Positions 43,450 through 52,398 of a stretch of DNA of 64,000 nucleotides are shown here, piece by piece. The DNA is taken from the NCBI RefSeq assembly GCF_900220975.1, contig NZ_OBQD01000019.1:1-64000 (forward strand), read 5' to 3'. How positions within the stretch are numbered: the stretch's first letter is position 1; every line of letters starts with the position of its first letter. A model generated the notes under the pieces. It was given only the letters and a program-made list of their open reading frames with translations. It searched no databases and was not told the DNA's origin. Source of the DNA: Rhizobium subbaraonis (GTDB taxonomy: Bacteria; Pseudomonadota; Alphaproteobacteria; Rhizobiales; Rhizobiaceae). The translations under genes were made by a program, and so were the position numbers.

Positions 43450-45141
43450 TCAGGAAAGCCAGGCCGGAAGCTTCGCCGGTACGCGACCGGTCAGTGCGGC
43501 GGTGACGCAATCGGCAAGGCTGCCGAAGCGGACCGCGCGTCCCGAAAGACCTGGACCGTAGTGGGCATACTTGCCGGAATTCGTCATCACGGCGCGCGTC
43601 TGCGTGGGGAAGACGGGCTCGGAGATCGAGCACCAGCAAAGGTCGGGCAAGACCTGGACACCGGACGCGGCAAGCCGGCCGAGTGTGCCATCCTGCTCGG
43701 CCTTTGCGATCACGTCGTTGCCGGCCGTCACGATCACGGCGACGTCTTGCGCGCGCCTTCGCCCGGCGAGACAATCCGCAAGGTCACGACATTCCTCGAG
43801 CGAGGCGTGCGGGCTGCCGATCGCAACGAGTTCCACCTGATCCGGCCCCTCGTTCAGAAGCGACCAGGCAGCTGCCATGTCCGCGCGGGTGATGCTGACG
43901 CGGTCGGCATCTTCGGCGGCACTTGCTTCCGCTTCCGGGGTGACGCCTTCGATATGCAGCATGGGTGCTGCCGATGTGGTGCCGAACGCAGCGCAAAGAG
44001 CCTTGAGGTCGTCGCGTGAGGGGCCTCCGGCCGACAGGCCCCGAAGCAGGGGAATGCGATCCGGTGCCGCCCGCCCGGCGAGATAGCCGACCAGCGGCCA
44101 GAATGCGTCGTCGACATTTTCCGGCAGTTCCACATCGATCACACGCCGGGCCTTGCGATGGCGGTCCAGATAGACACCGGACAAAGGCGCGCGTCCCGTC
44201 AGCGCGATGCACAGGTCTAGAAAATCCGGGTGCTTCGCCGTGCGCGCGCCGAGCACGGTATTGGCGAAGATCACGGCGTTTGACTCGGCCCAGGCGATGG
44301 CTTCGCCGGCGCGCGGTGCGCTGTCGAGCAGGTAGGGAGAACAGGTGAAGGTCGGGCGACAGCCCATGCGGACATAGGCATCGGCCAGCCGTGCCGCGGG
44401 ATCGCCAAAGCCGAACGGGACACCCTGAGCTTGCCAGTTTGCCCGATCGACCGAGATCGCGTTCATTGTCGTTGGAACGCGCACGCGCGCGCCGAGGTCG
44501 GCCATTTTTTCGGCGAAGGTCAGGTTGGCGGGGCTTGCATAGATGCATCCGTCGATGTGGCCCTGCGTCACGTCGATCAGCCCGGCTGCCCCCTGCTGGG
44601 CCGCCATGGCGCAGATGATCCGCATCGCCTGGCGCACTGCGACACCCTCTCCGCCCTCGAGCATGGACCGGTCGGAGTCGCTGAGGTCAAGTGCCGCAGT
44701 CGCAGGAGGCTCTACCGGAATAACCAGCCCCTCGCTCTCGATGGCCGTGGCGCCGATCCGCGCAGTCCGTGCCTGAGAAAGTGCTGCAAATGCCTCCGGT
44801 GAAAGCCGCAGGACCGGGATCGCCCGGTCGAACATCTCCGCCGCGATCAGTGCGCCGAGCGTGAGCACGTCCTCGGCTTCCGAAAACACCAGCGCCGCGG
44901 GTGATCTGCCGGTCAGGATGAGGTCGAGCAGCACGCCGGAGCCGGTGCAGGAGCCGCGGCTCGACGGCATCATGAGAATGCTGCCGGTAAGACAGACCCC
45001 GTGCAACGGATGATGCACATCGATCACCGCGCCCGTTGCCGGATCGACACCACCCCAGAAGCTCAGCGCTTCCTGCGTGCTGATCACCTCTCCCTCGGCC
45101 GTGCCGGGGAGAATGCTGCGGGCGGGTCCGGAATGGCTCAT
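43450..45141 (-). CDS. Aconitase X (cis-3-hydroxy-L-proline dehydratase type), fused subunits
   Basis: A 563-residue aconitase-X protein. An N-terminal swivel domain (about residues 10-135, with [17 protein letters not shown]) is fused to the catalytic AcnX domain (about 160-560, with [14 protein letters not shown]). Fused bacterial members of this kind dehydrate cis-3-hydroxy-L-proline to pyrroline-2-carboxylate. The motif usually written GCPH reads GSPH here. The Ldh_2 reductase at 51257 could reduce the product to proline. ATG 45141 has AAGG nine bases upstream. It sits between hypO and the racemase-family gene. Confidence 0.88.
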   Translation of the reverse strand: MSHSGPARSILPGTAEGEVISTQEALSFWGGVDPATGAVIDVHHPLHGVCLTGSILMMPSSRGSCTGSGVLLDLILTGRSPAALVFSEAEDVLTLGALIAAEMFDRAIPVLRLSPEAFAALSQARTARIGATAIESEGLVIPVEPPATAALDLSDSDRSMLEGGEGVAVRQAMRIICAMAAQQGAAGLIDVTQGHIDGCIYASPANLTFAEKMADLGARVRVPTTMNAISVDRANWQAQGVPFGFGDPAARLADAYVRMGCRPTFTCSPYLLDSAPRAGEAIAWAESNAVIFANTVLGARTAKHPDFLDLCIALTGRAPLSGVYLDRHRKARRVIDVELPENVDDAFWPLVGYLAGRAAPDRIPLLRGLSAGGPSRDDLKALCAAFGTTSAAPMLHIEGVTPEAEASAAEDADRVSITRADMAAAWSLLNEGPDQVELVAIGSPHASLEECRDLADCLAGRRRAQDVAVIVTAGNDVIAKAEQDGTLGRLAASGVQVLPDLCWCSISEPVFPTQTRAVMTNSGKYAHYGPGLSGRAVRFGSLADCVTAALTGRVPAKLPAWLS

Positions 45142-45221
45142 GTCAGTCGACCTTGCTTGAGTTGACGCTTTGGCCGCGGGGCGGCCTCTGTGTGGCGGAG
45201 TGTCCCGTCGCAGCGCCTCCG

Positions 45222-46472
45222 TCAGAAGCGCTGCGGCGAGAAGGGCGATAGATCGATGGCGGGCTTTTGTCCCGTCAGCAGCTCCGCGACCAGTCGCGCT
45301 GTTCCTGCCGACTGGGTAAGGCCGAGATGGCCGTGGCCGAAGGCATAGACGACCCTTGGCGTGGCACGGGCGCGCCCGATCGCCGGGAGGCTGTCGGGCA
45401 AGGACGGGCGAAAGCCCATCCACTGGACCCCGCCCTGCGGCTTCAGTCCCGGCAGGAAAGCCTGCGCCTTGGTCAGCATCGCCTCGGATCTGCGGAAGTT
45501 TGGCGGCAACTTCAACCCGCCGAGCTCCACCGCACCGCCCACCCGGATTCCGGTCGAGAGGCGGCTGACTACGAAACCGTGGCCACCGAACGTCACCTGG
45601 GTACGAAGATCGACGGCCTCTGCTGGCAGCGTCGTGTTGTAGCCGCGCTCGGTCTCAAGCGGAATGATGTCGCCGATTGTGCGGGCGATCCGGTGCGAGA
45701 ATGCGCCTGCGGCAAGCACGACGTTTGCGGCGCGCAAGAGCCGCCCATCCGCCGTATTCACTTCGACGCCGCCGTCGAAAGGCCGCAAGGCCGCCACCTC
45801 GGCCCGCTCGATCATGCCGCCGCTGGCCTGGAAATGATCCGCCAGCGCAAGGGTGTAAAGCTTGGGATCGGCGATGGAATACCAGCCGGGGGTGAAGGTG
45901 CCGTGCGTAAAGCGCGGCGCGAGGCCCGGCTGGATCTCCGCCATGCCCGCAGCGTCGAGGTGATGGAACTCGATGCCGTGGGCGGCGCGGGCCTTCCATC
46001 CCGGAAGGGAGGCCTTGAACTCACCTTCTCCTTCATAGACCTGAAGGTTGCCGTTCTTCTGCAGCATCTTCATCGTGCCGGTCTGCGCCAGGAACGGCTC
46101 TAGTTCTGACCTGGACAGATCCATCAGCGTGGTCTGTGCCGTCGTCGACTGGGCAACACGCCGCGGCGAGCAGGCCCGCCAGAAACGGAACATCCACGGT
46201 GCGATCTGCAGGGCATAGGCCGGCGGCACCGTCAGCGGTCCCAGCGGATCGAGCAGCCACTTCGGCGCCTTCTTCAGGATGCCGGGCGATGCCAGCGGCA
46301 GGATGTCGGTGAAGGCAAACGCACCGGCATTCCCCGCCGATGCGCCCGCGGCCGGCCCCTCCCGGTCGATAACGACGACCGTCAGGCCGCGTGCTTGCGC
46401 TGCGATCGCCACGGAAAGCCCCACGACGCCGGCACCGATGACGATGACATCGGTCTGAGCCTGCTCTTTCAT
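45222..46472 (-). CDS. hypO: D-hydroxyproline/D-amino acid dehydrogenase HypO
   Basis: A 416-residue DadA-type flavoenzyme that passes electrons to the respiratory chain. The FAD motif is [20 protein letters not shown] with SAGNAGAFA following. The C-terminal FAD region [17 protein letters not shown] is complete. In hydroxyproline clusters HypO oxidises cis-4-hydroxy-D-proline to pyrroline-4-hydroxy-2-carboxylate for HypD. Of the two tandem ATGs, 46472 fits the GAGG site better than 46475. It follows the transporter ATPase by seven bases. Confidence 0.88.
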   Translation of the reverse strand: MKEQAQTDVIVIGAGVVGLSVAIAAQARGLTVVVIDREGPAAGASAGNAGAFAFTDILPLASPGILKKAPKWLLDPLGPLTVPPAYALQIAPWMFRFWRACSPRRVAQSTTAQTTLMDLSRSELEPFLAQTGTMKMLQKNGNLQVYEGEGEFKASLPGWKARAAHGIEFHHLDAAGMAEIQPGLAPRFTHGTFTPGWYSIADPKLYTLALADHFQASGGMIERAEVAALRPFDGGVEVNTADGRLLRAANVVLAAGAFSHRIARTIGDIIPLETERGYNTTLPAEAVDLRTQVTFGGHGFVVSRLSTGIRVGGAVELGGLKLPPNFRRSEAMLTKAQAFLPGLKPQGGVQWMGFRPSLPDSLPAIGRARATPRVVYAFGHGHLGLTQSAGTARLVAELLTGQKPAIDLSPFSPQRF

Positions 46473-46479
46473 CATGCCC

Positions 46480-47202
46480 TCAGTGCGTTGCAGCCAGGAA
46501 CTTCTTAGTTTCGGGATGCTGCGGCGCGTCGAAGAGCTGTTCGGGTGCTGCGATCTCGGCCATGATTCCCTGATGGAAGAAGGCGACGCGGTCGGAGACC
46601 TCGCGGGCGAACTTCATCTCGTGGGTGACGCAGATCATCGTCATGCCTTCCGACGCGAGCATCCGCAACGTATCGAGGACCTCGCCAACGAGCATCGGAT
46701 CGAGCGCCGAGGTGACCTCGTCGAACAGCATGTATTCCGGCGACATCGCTAGCGCGCGGGCGATCGCCATCCGCTGCTGCTGACCCCCGGACATGCGGCT
46801 CGGATAGACCGAGAGCTTCTCGGCGAGGCCGACATGGGTCAGCTGCTTGACGGCGGTTTCCTCGGCCTCGGCCTTGGAAAGGCCGAGCACCTTGCGTGGG
46901 GCCAGCATGACGTTTTCGAGTACGGTCAGGTGCGGGAAGGCGTTCCACTGTTGGAACACGATGCCGATCTTGCGCCGCAGCTTGTTGAGGTCGGTACCGC
47001 GGGCATGGACATCGGTGCCATCGACGACGATGCGCCCGGAATCGATTGGCTCCAGTCCGTTGATGCAGGTGAGCAGGGTCGACTTGCCCGACCCCGAACC
47101 GCCGATGACGGTAAGCACCTCGCCTTTGCTGACGGTGAGGTCGATTCCCTTGAGAACCTTCAACTCGCCGAAGGATTTGTGAACGTTTTCAATCTCAATC
47201 AT
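46480..47202 (-). CDS. hypQ: Hydroxyproline ABC transporter ATPase HypQ
   Basis: A 240-residue polar-amino-acid ABC ATPase. Motifs are Walker A IGGSGSGKST, Q-loop IVFQQWNAFPH, signature MSGGQQQR, Walker B YMLFDEVTSALDP and switch VTHEMKF. ATG 47202 overlaps the permease end by eight bases. The order binding protein-permease-permease-ATPase-hypO matches the S. meliloti hypMNPQ-O set as I recall it. The substrate is inferred from context. Confidence 0.88.
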   Translation of the reverse strand: MIEIENVHKSFGELKVLKGIDLTVSKGEVLTVIGGSGSGKSTLLTCINGLEPIDSGRIVVDGTDVHARGTDLNKLRRKIGIVFQQWNAFPHLTVLENVMLAPRKVLGLSKAEAEETAVKQLTHVGLAEKLSVYPSRMSGGQQQRMAIARALAMSPEYMLFDEVTSALDPMLVGEVLDTLRMLASEGMTMICVTHEMKFAREVSDRVAFFHQGIMAEIAAPEQLFDAPQHPETKKFLAATH

Positions 47203-47848
47203 TGGGGGACCACCGTTTTTCGAGATACCCGCCAAGCCGGGCGATGGGGAAGCTGATGATGAAGTAGATGGCGCCGCAGATCAGCAGGATGAAAAGCGGC
47301 TCCTGCAGGCGGGTGACCAGGATCTGCGAGGCGCGCAAGAGCTCGATCAGGCCGAGCCAGAGCACGAGCGCGGAATCCTTCATGACGCCGAGCGTCAGGC
47401 CGATCCAGGAAGGCAGCGAGACGCGGGTGGCGAGCGGTGCCACGATGTAGCGCATGTCTTGCCACCAGGTCATGCCGAGCGAGCGCGCCGCACGGCGTGT
47501 GGTGGGAGGCACGGCGCCGATGCCGCCACGCACGATCTCGGTGCAGTACGCCGCAGTATAGAGCGAAAGTACGACGCAGGAGGTCGTAAACGGTGGCCAG
47601 CCGAGCTTCATGATCGACTGCAACGCATTGCCGAGCACAAGCTGGATCAGCAGCGGCACGGAGCGGAACACGTCGAGCGCAAACGTCAGCGGTGCCGACC
47701 AGTACGGTCCGCACTGGACGCGGATCAGCCCGAAGACGATCCCGAGCACGGTGCCCGCGGCCACGGAAACGGCGGTGACCATGAGCGTCATCCCTGCGCC
47801 TTGCGCGAGGAAGAGGAGGTCATTCCAGGTGAGGGCGGTGTTGAACAT
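47195..47848 (-). CDS. hypP: Hydroxyproline ABC transporter permease HypP
   Basis: A 217-residue HisMQ-type permease with about five hydrophobic segments. It has the FRSVPLLIQLVLGNAL motif and an EAA-type loop (TRRAARSLGMTWWQDMRYIV). It is translated with the ATPase gene (8-base overlap) and lies 13 bases after the other permease. It forms a heterodimeric channel with HypN. Confidence 0.88.
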   Translation of the reverse strand: MFNTALTWNDLLFLAQGAGMTLMVTAVSVAAGTVLGIVFGLIRVQCGPYWSAPLTFALDVFRSVPLLIQLVLGNALQSIMKLGWPPFTTSCVVLSLYTAAYCTEIVRGGIGAVPPTTRRAARSLGMTWWQDMRYIVAPLATRVSLPSWIGLTLGVMKDSALVLWLGLIELLRASQILVTRLQEPLFILLICGAIYFIISFPIARLGGYLEKRWSPND

Positions 47849-47861
47849 CTCTCACCTCTCC

Positions 47862-48527
47862 TTAGTAACGGAACATGCGCCAGGCGAAGGCGCGCGCAGC
47901 GAGGGTGACGGCCTTGGCAATGACGTAGTATATCACCGCGGCCAGGGCGAAGAACTCGAAGGTACGGAACGAGCGTGCATTCAGTTCCTGGGTGACGCCG
48001 GCCAGGTCGGTGTTCATGCCGACGGTGACGCCCAGCGAGGTCATCAGGATCGCCCAGACCATCTGGTTTGTTGCCGGCAGGAAGGCGATGCGCAGCATCT
48101 GCGGCATGATGATCCAGCGGAAAGCCTGCAGCGACGTCATGCCGAGCGAGCGCCCCGCGCGCGTCTGCGTATCCGGGATCGCCTTGAGCGCGCCGCGGAA
48201 GTTTTCGGCGAGATAGCCTGCATTGTTGAAGGCGATGCCGACCAGAAGCGCCGTGTACGGGCTCAGGTGAATGCCGAAATTGCCGAGCCCGAAGTGGGCC
48301 ATGTAGATCTGGAACAGCGCCGGTGTGTTGCGCGCGACCTCGACCCATGTCGTGGCGAAGCCGCTGAGGATGCGGTTGCCGGACAGGCGGAACAGCGTCA
48401 GCGCGATGGCGATCGCCAGGCCGATGGCCATGGACAGGATTGCGATTTGCAGCGTGACCAGCGCGCCATCCAGCATTTGCGGCAGGGACCGCAGGGCCTG
48501 GTTCCAATGGAAGGTGTAGTTGAACAT
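47862..48527 (-). CDS. hypN: Hydroxyproline ABC transporter permease HypN
   Basis: A 221-residue HisMQ-type permease. The EAA-type loop is DTQTRAGRSLGMTSLQAFRW, and hydrophobic helices include LQIAILSMAIGLAIAIALTL. It is the first membrane gene after the binding protein, from which a strong hairpin separates it. With HypP and HypQ it completes the importer. Confidence 0.88.
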   Translation of the reverse strand: MFNYTFHWNQALRSLPQMLDGALVTLQIAILSMAIGLAIAIALTLFRLSGNRILSGFATTWVEVARNTPALFQIYMAHFGLGNFGIHLSPYTALLVGIAFNNAGYLAENFRGALKAIPDTQTRAGRSLGMTSLQAFRWIIMPQMLRIAFLPATNQMVWAILMTSLGVTVGMNTDLAGVTQELNARSFRTFEFFALAAVIYYVIAKAVTLAARAFAWRMFRY

Positions 48528-48554
48528 TGCTGTTTCACCCCTCGGAAACGAACA

Positions 48555-48582
48555 ATGGCGCGAGGCAGAAGCCTCGCGCCAT
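48555..48582 (-). other. Perfect 12-bp stem-loop between hypM and hypN
   Basis: ATGGCGCGAGGC and GCCTCGCGCCAT form a perfect 12-bp stem with an AGAA loop. It lies in the 71-base gap between the binding-protein stop and the permease start, and no T-run follows on the minus strand. It is typical of an mRNA-stabilising or partial-termination element that raises binding-protein yield. Confidence 0.7.
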
Positions 48583-48598
48583 CGGAGAAGCGGTCAGA

Positions 48599-49405
48599 TC
48601 AGCGATAGACGCCGTTCACCGTCAGGTCCGGCAGTTCGCCGCCAACCCACTTTTCGTAGAGTTCGGCATAACGGCCGGTGCGAACCTGCTGGTTGATGAA
48701 CAGGTTGAGGTAGTTGATCAGGCCGTATTCTTCACGGTTCGTGAAGAGGGAAACGTAATCGACGTCGAACGGTGCCTTGCCGACGACCGAAATGCCGGCG
48801 AACTTGCCGGTCTTGACGTTCGCCTGAGCGACCGTCGAGGTGGAGACGGTGGCGTCGATCTGGCCCTGGCTCAGGGCGAGGAAGACGTCTGCCTGGGTCT
48901 GGTAGGGACGGAACTCGCCCGTGCCCCATTCCTTGACCTGCTTTTCGAGCGCGATGGCCTCGAAGGTGCCTGCGGTGGCGCCGACGATCTTGCCCTTCAT
49001 GTCCTCGAAGGACTTGATGCCGGACTTGTCGTTAGCGGTCACCGCCATCTCGAAGGCGAAGTAGGGAACCGACATGCCCACGGTCTTGGCGCGCTCGAGC
49101 GTGTCGGAGGTGGAGGCGACGCCGACATCGACGCGGCCGGACATCAGCGCGGGAATACGCTCGGGGAACGGGGTCTCGACGATTTCGGCGGTGACGCCGA
49201 GGGCCTTTGCCAGATCGTTGCAGTAGTCTACGTCGAAGCCGATCGGGTTGTTGCTTTCATCGCGCGATCCCATCGGCGGGAAGTCGAGAACGACGGCGCA
49301 GCGCAGCGTACCCGATGCGATGATGTCGTCCAGCTTGTCGGCGTGGGCCTGGCTGGTCAGGGCGGTTGCGGCCAGCAGGCCGAGGGCGATCACCGAGGCT
49401 TTCAT
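48599..49405 (-). CDS. hypM: Hydroxyproline ABC transporter substrate-binding protein HypM
   Basis: A 268-residue periplasmic binding protein of the SBP_bac_3 family. The signal peptide is MKASVIALGLLAATALTSQA with cleavage near HADK. Ligand-fold segments include RCAVVLDFPPMGSRDESNNP and RVDVGVASTSDTLERAKTVG. It opens the operon hypMNPQ-hypO-AcnX-racemase-family. A GntR-type operator lies 87-101 bases upstream. The exact ligand (4-hydroxyproline isomers or related imino acids) is inferred from its neighbours. Confidence 0.88.
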   Translation of the reverse strand: MKASVIALGLLAATALTSQAHADKLDDIIASGTLRCAVVLDFPPMGSRDESNNPIGFDVDYCNDLAKALGVTAEIVETPFPERIPALMSGRVDVGVASTSDTLERAKTVGMSVPYFAFEMAVTANDKSGIKSFEDMKGKIVGATAGTFEAIALEKQVKEWGTGEFRPYQTQADVFLALSQGQIDATVSTSTVAQANVKTGKFAGISVVGKAPFDVDYVSLFTNREEYGLINYLNLFINQQVRTGRYAELYEKWVGGELPDLTVNGVYR

Positions 49406-49482
49406 TTTTCACTCTCCCAGAGTTGGTCTGTCAATTCATGCGATCACACTATTCCGCTTTGCTGAGCACAAATCAATTCAAA

Positions 49483-49507
49483 AATACAAGTAGTATACAA
49501 AAAGTAT
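49483..49507 (-). promoter_or_regulatory. Putative HypS operator at the hypM promoter
   Basis: The GTATACAA core at 49493-49500 (TTGTATACTA on the minus strand) fits the GntR/FadR-type GTM-KAC consensus and is flanked by AATAC and GTATT arms. The same TTGTATACT 9-mer occurs in the hypH/reductase gap at 51183. The site lies about 90 bases upstream of hypM. Confidence 0.5.
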
Positions 49508-49537
49508 TCTATAAACGCGCAACTGCCTGAAAATGAA

Positions 49538-49565
49538 CGAGGGCTCCCCTTGTGGGAAGCCCTCG
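49538..49565 (-). terminator. Terminator after hypH
   Basis: CGAGGGCT pairs with AGCCCTCG (8 bp, with further CCC/GGG pairing inside). On the minus strand the stem is followed by a short TTTTC run. It lies 22 bases after the hypH stop codon and insulates hypH from the hypM promoter. Confidence 0.65.
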
Positions 49566-49587
49566 CATATTAGGCCCGGGACCGGAA

Positions 49588-51105
49588 TCAGGCGAGGAAA
49601 TCCTCGGGCAGAAGCCCTTCCGGCATGTTCTGGTACGAGACCGGGCGCAGGAAGCGGCGGATCGACATCGTTCCCACGCTCGTGGCGCCGAAATTGGTCG
49701 ATGCCGGATACGGGCCGCCGTGAACCATGGAATCGACAACCTCGACGCCGGTCGGGAAGCCGTTGACCAGCACGCGGCCGGCCTTGCGCTCCAGAACCGG
49801 GCGCAGACGGCGTGCGTCTTCAAGGTCGCCGGCGTCCATATGAATGGTCGCCGTCAACTGGCCTTCGAAGCCGCGGGCGAGCGTCTCCATCTCGTCGACC
49901 GAGGAAACGCGAACGACGAGACCGAGCGGCCCGAACACCTCTTCGCCAAGCGCATGGTCGGCCAGGAACTGGTCGCCCGTCGTCTCGAACAGGTTCGGCG
50001 AAGCGGACCGATCGGTCGACTTCGTGGTCAGCAGCGGCTTCACGGCGTTACGGGTGGAGAACCTCTCCTGCCCGTCACGGTAGGCCTGGGCGATGCCATC
50101 GGTCAGCATGGTCTGCGGGGCGACCTTGCCAAGTGCCTCCACGGTTGCCGCGGTGAAACGGTCCGCGTCGGCGCCATCGAGAACGACAGCGATGCCGGGA
50201 TTGGTGCAGAACTGGCCTGCGCCCATGGTCAGCGAACCGGCCCAGCCCTGGCCCAGCGTCTCGGCGCGTGCCTTCATCGCTTCAGGCAGAAGGAACATCG
50301 GATTGACGGATCCGAGTTCGCCGAAGAAGGGGATCGGCTCCGGGCGCGCGGCGCAGAGGTCGAAGAGGGCGCGACCGCCGGCGAGCGAGCCGGTGAAGCC
50401 GACCGCCTTGATCAGCGGGTGCTGGACGACGGCGTGACCGACGTCGCGCTTGCCGCCCTGGATGAGCGAAAAGACGCCCGGGTGTACGCCCGTCTTGCGA
50501 ATGGCGGCCTCGATGGCCTGGGCAACGATCTCGCCGGTACCGGGATGGGCGGAGTGGCCCTTCACGACCACGGGGCAGCCGGCGGCAAGGGCCGCGGCGG
50601 TATCGCCGCCAGCGGTCGAGAACGCGAGCGGGAAGTTCGACGCGCCGAAGACGGCCACAGGGCCGATCGGACGCTGAACCAGACGGATTTCCTGGCGCGG
50701 GGCCGGCTGACGATCGGGAAGTGCCGCATCGAAGCGACGGTCGAGGTAATCGCCCTTCTCGATGTGGTCGGCGAACAGGCGCAACTGCCCCGTCGTGCGG
50801 CCACGCTCGCCCTGAAGGCGCGCTTCCGGAAGGCCGGTCTCCTGGCTACCGATTTCGGTGATTTCCTCAGCGCGTGCCTCGATCTCGTCGGCGATCGCGC
50901 GCAGGAAGGCGGCGCGCTCGGCGCGCGTGGAGTAGCCATAGCTCCAGAAGGCTTCCTCGGCCGCTTCGCAGGCGCGGTTCACGAGATCCACGGTGCCGAC
51001 GGCGAACGGATAGGAGGGGCCGTGCGCGGGTGCGGAATCGAAGGTTCCCGCGCCGTCGAGCCATTCGCCAGCGACGAGATGTTTTCCTTTGGGGGTGAAG
51101 ACCAT
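49588..51105 (-). CDS. hypH: Alpha-ketoglutarate semialdehyde dehydrogenase HypH
   Basis: A 505-residue aldehyde dehydrogenase of the KGSA dehydrogenase branch. The nucleotide fold has VAVFGASNFPLAFSTAGGDT and VVVKGHSAHPGT. The catalytic Cys is in GAGQFCTNPG and the Glu in PFFGELGSVNP. It performs the last step of hydroxyproline breakdown, oxidising alpha-ketoglutarate semialdehyde to alpha-ketoglutarate. The start at 51105 has AAGGA upstream; the longer frame to 51171 is not family-like. It diverges from the Ldh_2 reductase over 151 bases. Confidence 0.93.
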   Translation of the reverse strand: MVFTPKGKHLVAGEWLDGAGTFDSAPAHGPSYPFAVGTVDLVNRACEAAEEAFWSYGYSTRAERAAFLRAIADEIEARAEEITEIGSQETGLPEARLQGERGRTTGQLRLFADHIEKGDYLDRRFDAALPDRQPAPRQEIRLVQRPIGPVAVFGASNFPLAFSTAGGDTAAALAAGCPVVVKGHSAHPGTGEIVAQAIEAAIRKTGVHPGVFSLIQGGKRDVGHAVVQHPLIKAVGFTGSLAGGRALFDLCAARPEPIPFFGELGSVNPMFLLPEAMKARAETLGQGWAGSLTMGAGQFCTNPGIAVVLDGADADRFTAATVEALGKVAPQTMLTDGIAQAYRDGQERFSTRNAVKPLLTTKSTDRSASPNLFETTGDQFLADHALGEEVFGPLGLVVRVSSVDEMETLARGFEGQLTATIHMDAGDLEDARRLRPVLERKAGRVLVNGFPTGVEVVDSMVHGGPYPASTNFGATSVGTMSIRRFLRPVSYQNMPEGLLPEDFLA

Positions 51106-51181
51106 TATGCCGATCCTTTCTTGGGTACCCGGGTGCACTTGAGCGAGAATCGTATCAAAGCCGAATTGCACGCGTCAGAAG

Positions 51182-51202
51182 TTTGTATACTCTATGTATG
51201 CA
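51182..51202. promoter_or_regulatory. Putative HypS operator between hypH and the reductase gene
   Basis: TTTGTATACTCTATGTATGC at 51182-51201 contains the GTATAC core (GTM-KAC type) and a second GTAT half-site. It shares the 9-mer TTGTATACT with the hypM promoter site. It lies in the divergent gap, so it could serve both genes. Confidence 0.5.
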
Positions 51203-51256
51203 GAACATCAACCATCCTGCCCTCCCCGGTCAGGTTCCAGCCAGTAGAGGCAAATG

Positions 51257-52294
51257 ATGAGCGAGACAACCAAAATGACGATCTCGGCGTTGCAGGCGCG
51301 CGTCGAGGCGATCTTCTGCAAGGCCGGCCTGAATGCCGTGCAAGCCGGGGCACTGGCCAGGGTGATCGTCGCTGGCGAGCGCGACGCCTGCAAGTCGCAT
51401 GGCGTCTATCGGATCGAGGGCGCGTTGCGCACCGTGAAGGCGGGCAAGGTGAAGGCGGATGCCATTCCCGAACTCGTCGAGCAGGCGGGGTCGGCCATCG
51501 TGCGGGTCAATGCGAATGGTGGCTTTGCGAACCCCGCCTTCGAACTCGGCGTACCCGTCCTTGCGGAGCGGGCGCGCAGTTGCGGCCTGGCGGCGCTTGT
51601 GGTCAACGACTGCACGCATTTCTCGGCGCTCTGGCCCGAAGTGGAGGCGTTGACCGACCAGGGCCTGGCCGGGCTCGTAATGTGCCCGAGCTATGCGACG
51701 GTTGCGCCCACGGGCGGCAACAAGCCGCTGCTGGGTACCAACCCCTTCGCATTCGGCTGGCCGCGCCCGGGAAAGTCTCCCTACGTGTTCGATTTCGCGA
51801 CCTCGGTTGCCGCGCGCGGCGAGATCGAGCTGCATCGTCGCGCCGGCAAGCAACTGCCTGAAGGCTGGGCGATCGACGCGGACGGCAATCCGACGACCGA
51901 GCCGGAGGCCGCGCTTGCCGGCGCCATGCTGCCTTTCGGCGGCCATAAGGGGTCTGCGATCGGCACCATGATCGAGCTTCTGGCGGGCATCATGATCGGC
52001 GACCTGACCAGCCCCGAAGTTCTCGACTATCTCGGCACCACGACGCTTGCACCGTTCCACGGCGAATTGATTCTGGCCTTCTCGCCGGAAGCCTTCGCCG
52101 CCGGCCGGCCGGGTGATCCCTTCGGGCGCGCCGAAGTGCTGTTCGAGGCCATCGTCGGCCAAGGCGCGCGGCTACCCTCGCAGCGCCGTTACGTCGCACG
52201 CGCGAAATCCGAGAGCGACGGCATCGAACTGACGGCGGCAGAAATGGCGCAGCTCGAACGCCTGGAGGCGCTCGGGCTTGATGCGGTCGCCTGA
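51257..52294 (+). CDS. Ldh_2-family NAD(P)H-dependent imino-acid reductase
   Basis: A 345-residue malate/L-lactate dehydrogenase-2 family protein. Conserved family segments are RDACKSHGVYRIEGAL, ALVVNDCTHFSALWPEVEAL, NPFAFGWPRPG and FGGHKGSAIGTMIELLAG. Relatives in hydroxyproline clusters reduce pyrroline-2-carboxylate to L-proline. This suits the aconitase X of this cluster, which would generate that imine from cis-3-hydroxyproline. Of two tandem ATGs, 51257 is better spaced from AGAGG. It faces hypD in a convergent arrangement. Confidence 0.85.
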   Translation: MSETTKMTISALQARVEAIFCKAGLNAVQAGALARVIVAGERDACKSHGVYRIEGALRTVKAGKVKADAIPELVEQAGSAIVRVNANGGFANPAFELGVPVLAERARSCGLAALVVNDCTHFSALWPEVEALTDQGLAGLVMCPSYATVAPTGGNKPLLGTNPFAFGWPRPGKSPYVFDFATSVAARGEIELHRRAGKQLPEGWAIDADGNPTTEPEAALAGAMLPFGGHKGSAIGTMIELLAGIMIGDLTSPEVLDYLGTTTLAPFHGELILAFSPEAFAAGRPGDPFGRAEVLFEAIVGQGARLPSQRRYVARAKSESDGIELTAAEMAQLERLEALGLDAVA

Positions 52295-52300
52295 ACACAA

Positions 52301-52322
52301 GGAGGGGCGGCAACGCCCCTCC
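52301..52322. terminator. Hairpin after the Ldh_2 reductase gene
   Basis: GGAGGGGCG/CGCCCCTCC form a perfect 9-bp stem with a GCAA tetraloop, six bases after the reductase stop. No clear T-run follows on the plus strand, so termination efficiency is uncertain. Confidence 0.55.
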
Positions 52323-52340
52323 CCTTCGGTCCGCGCCGGC

Positions 52341-52370
52341 AAAAGAAAAGGCCCTCGCGAAGGAGGGCCT
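52341..52370 (-). terminator. Intrinsic terminator of hypD
   Basis: The stem AGGCCCTC/GAGGGCCT (8 bp, 6-base loop) is followed on the minus strand by a T-rich run TTTTCTTTT. It lies 28 bases after the hypD stop, between convergent genes. It is a good match to a rho-independent terminator. Confidence 0.75.
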
Positions 52371-52398
52371 CGTCAGGAGATCAAAGTCTGGACAGCGC

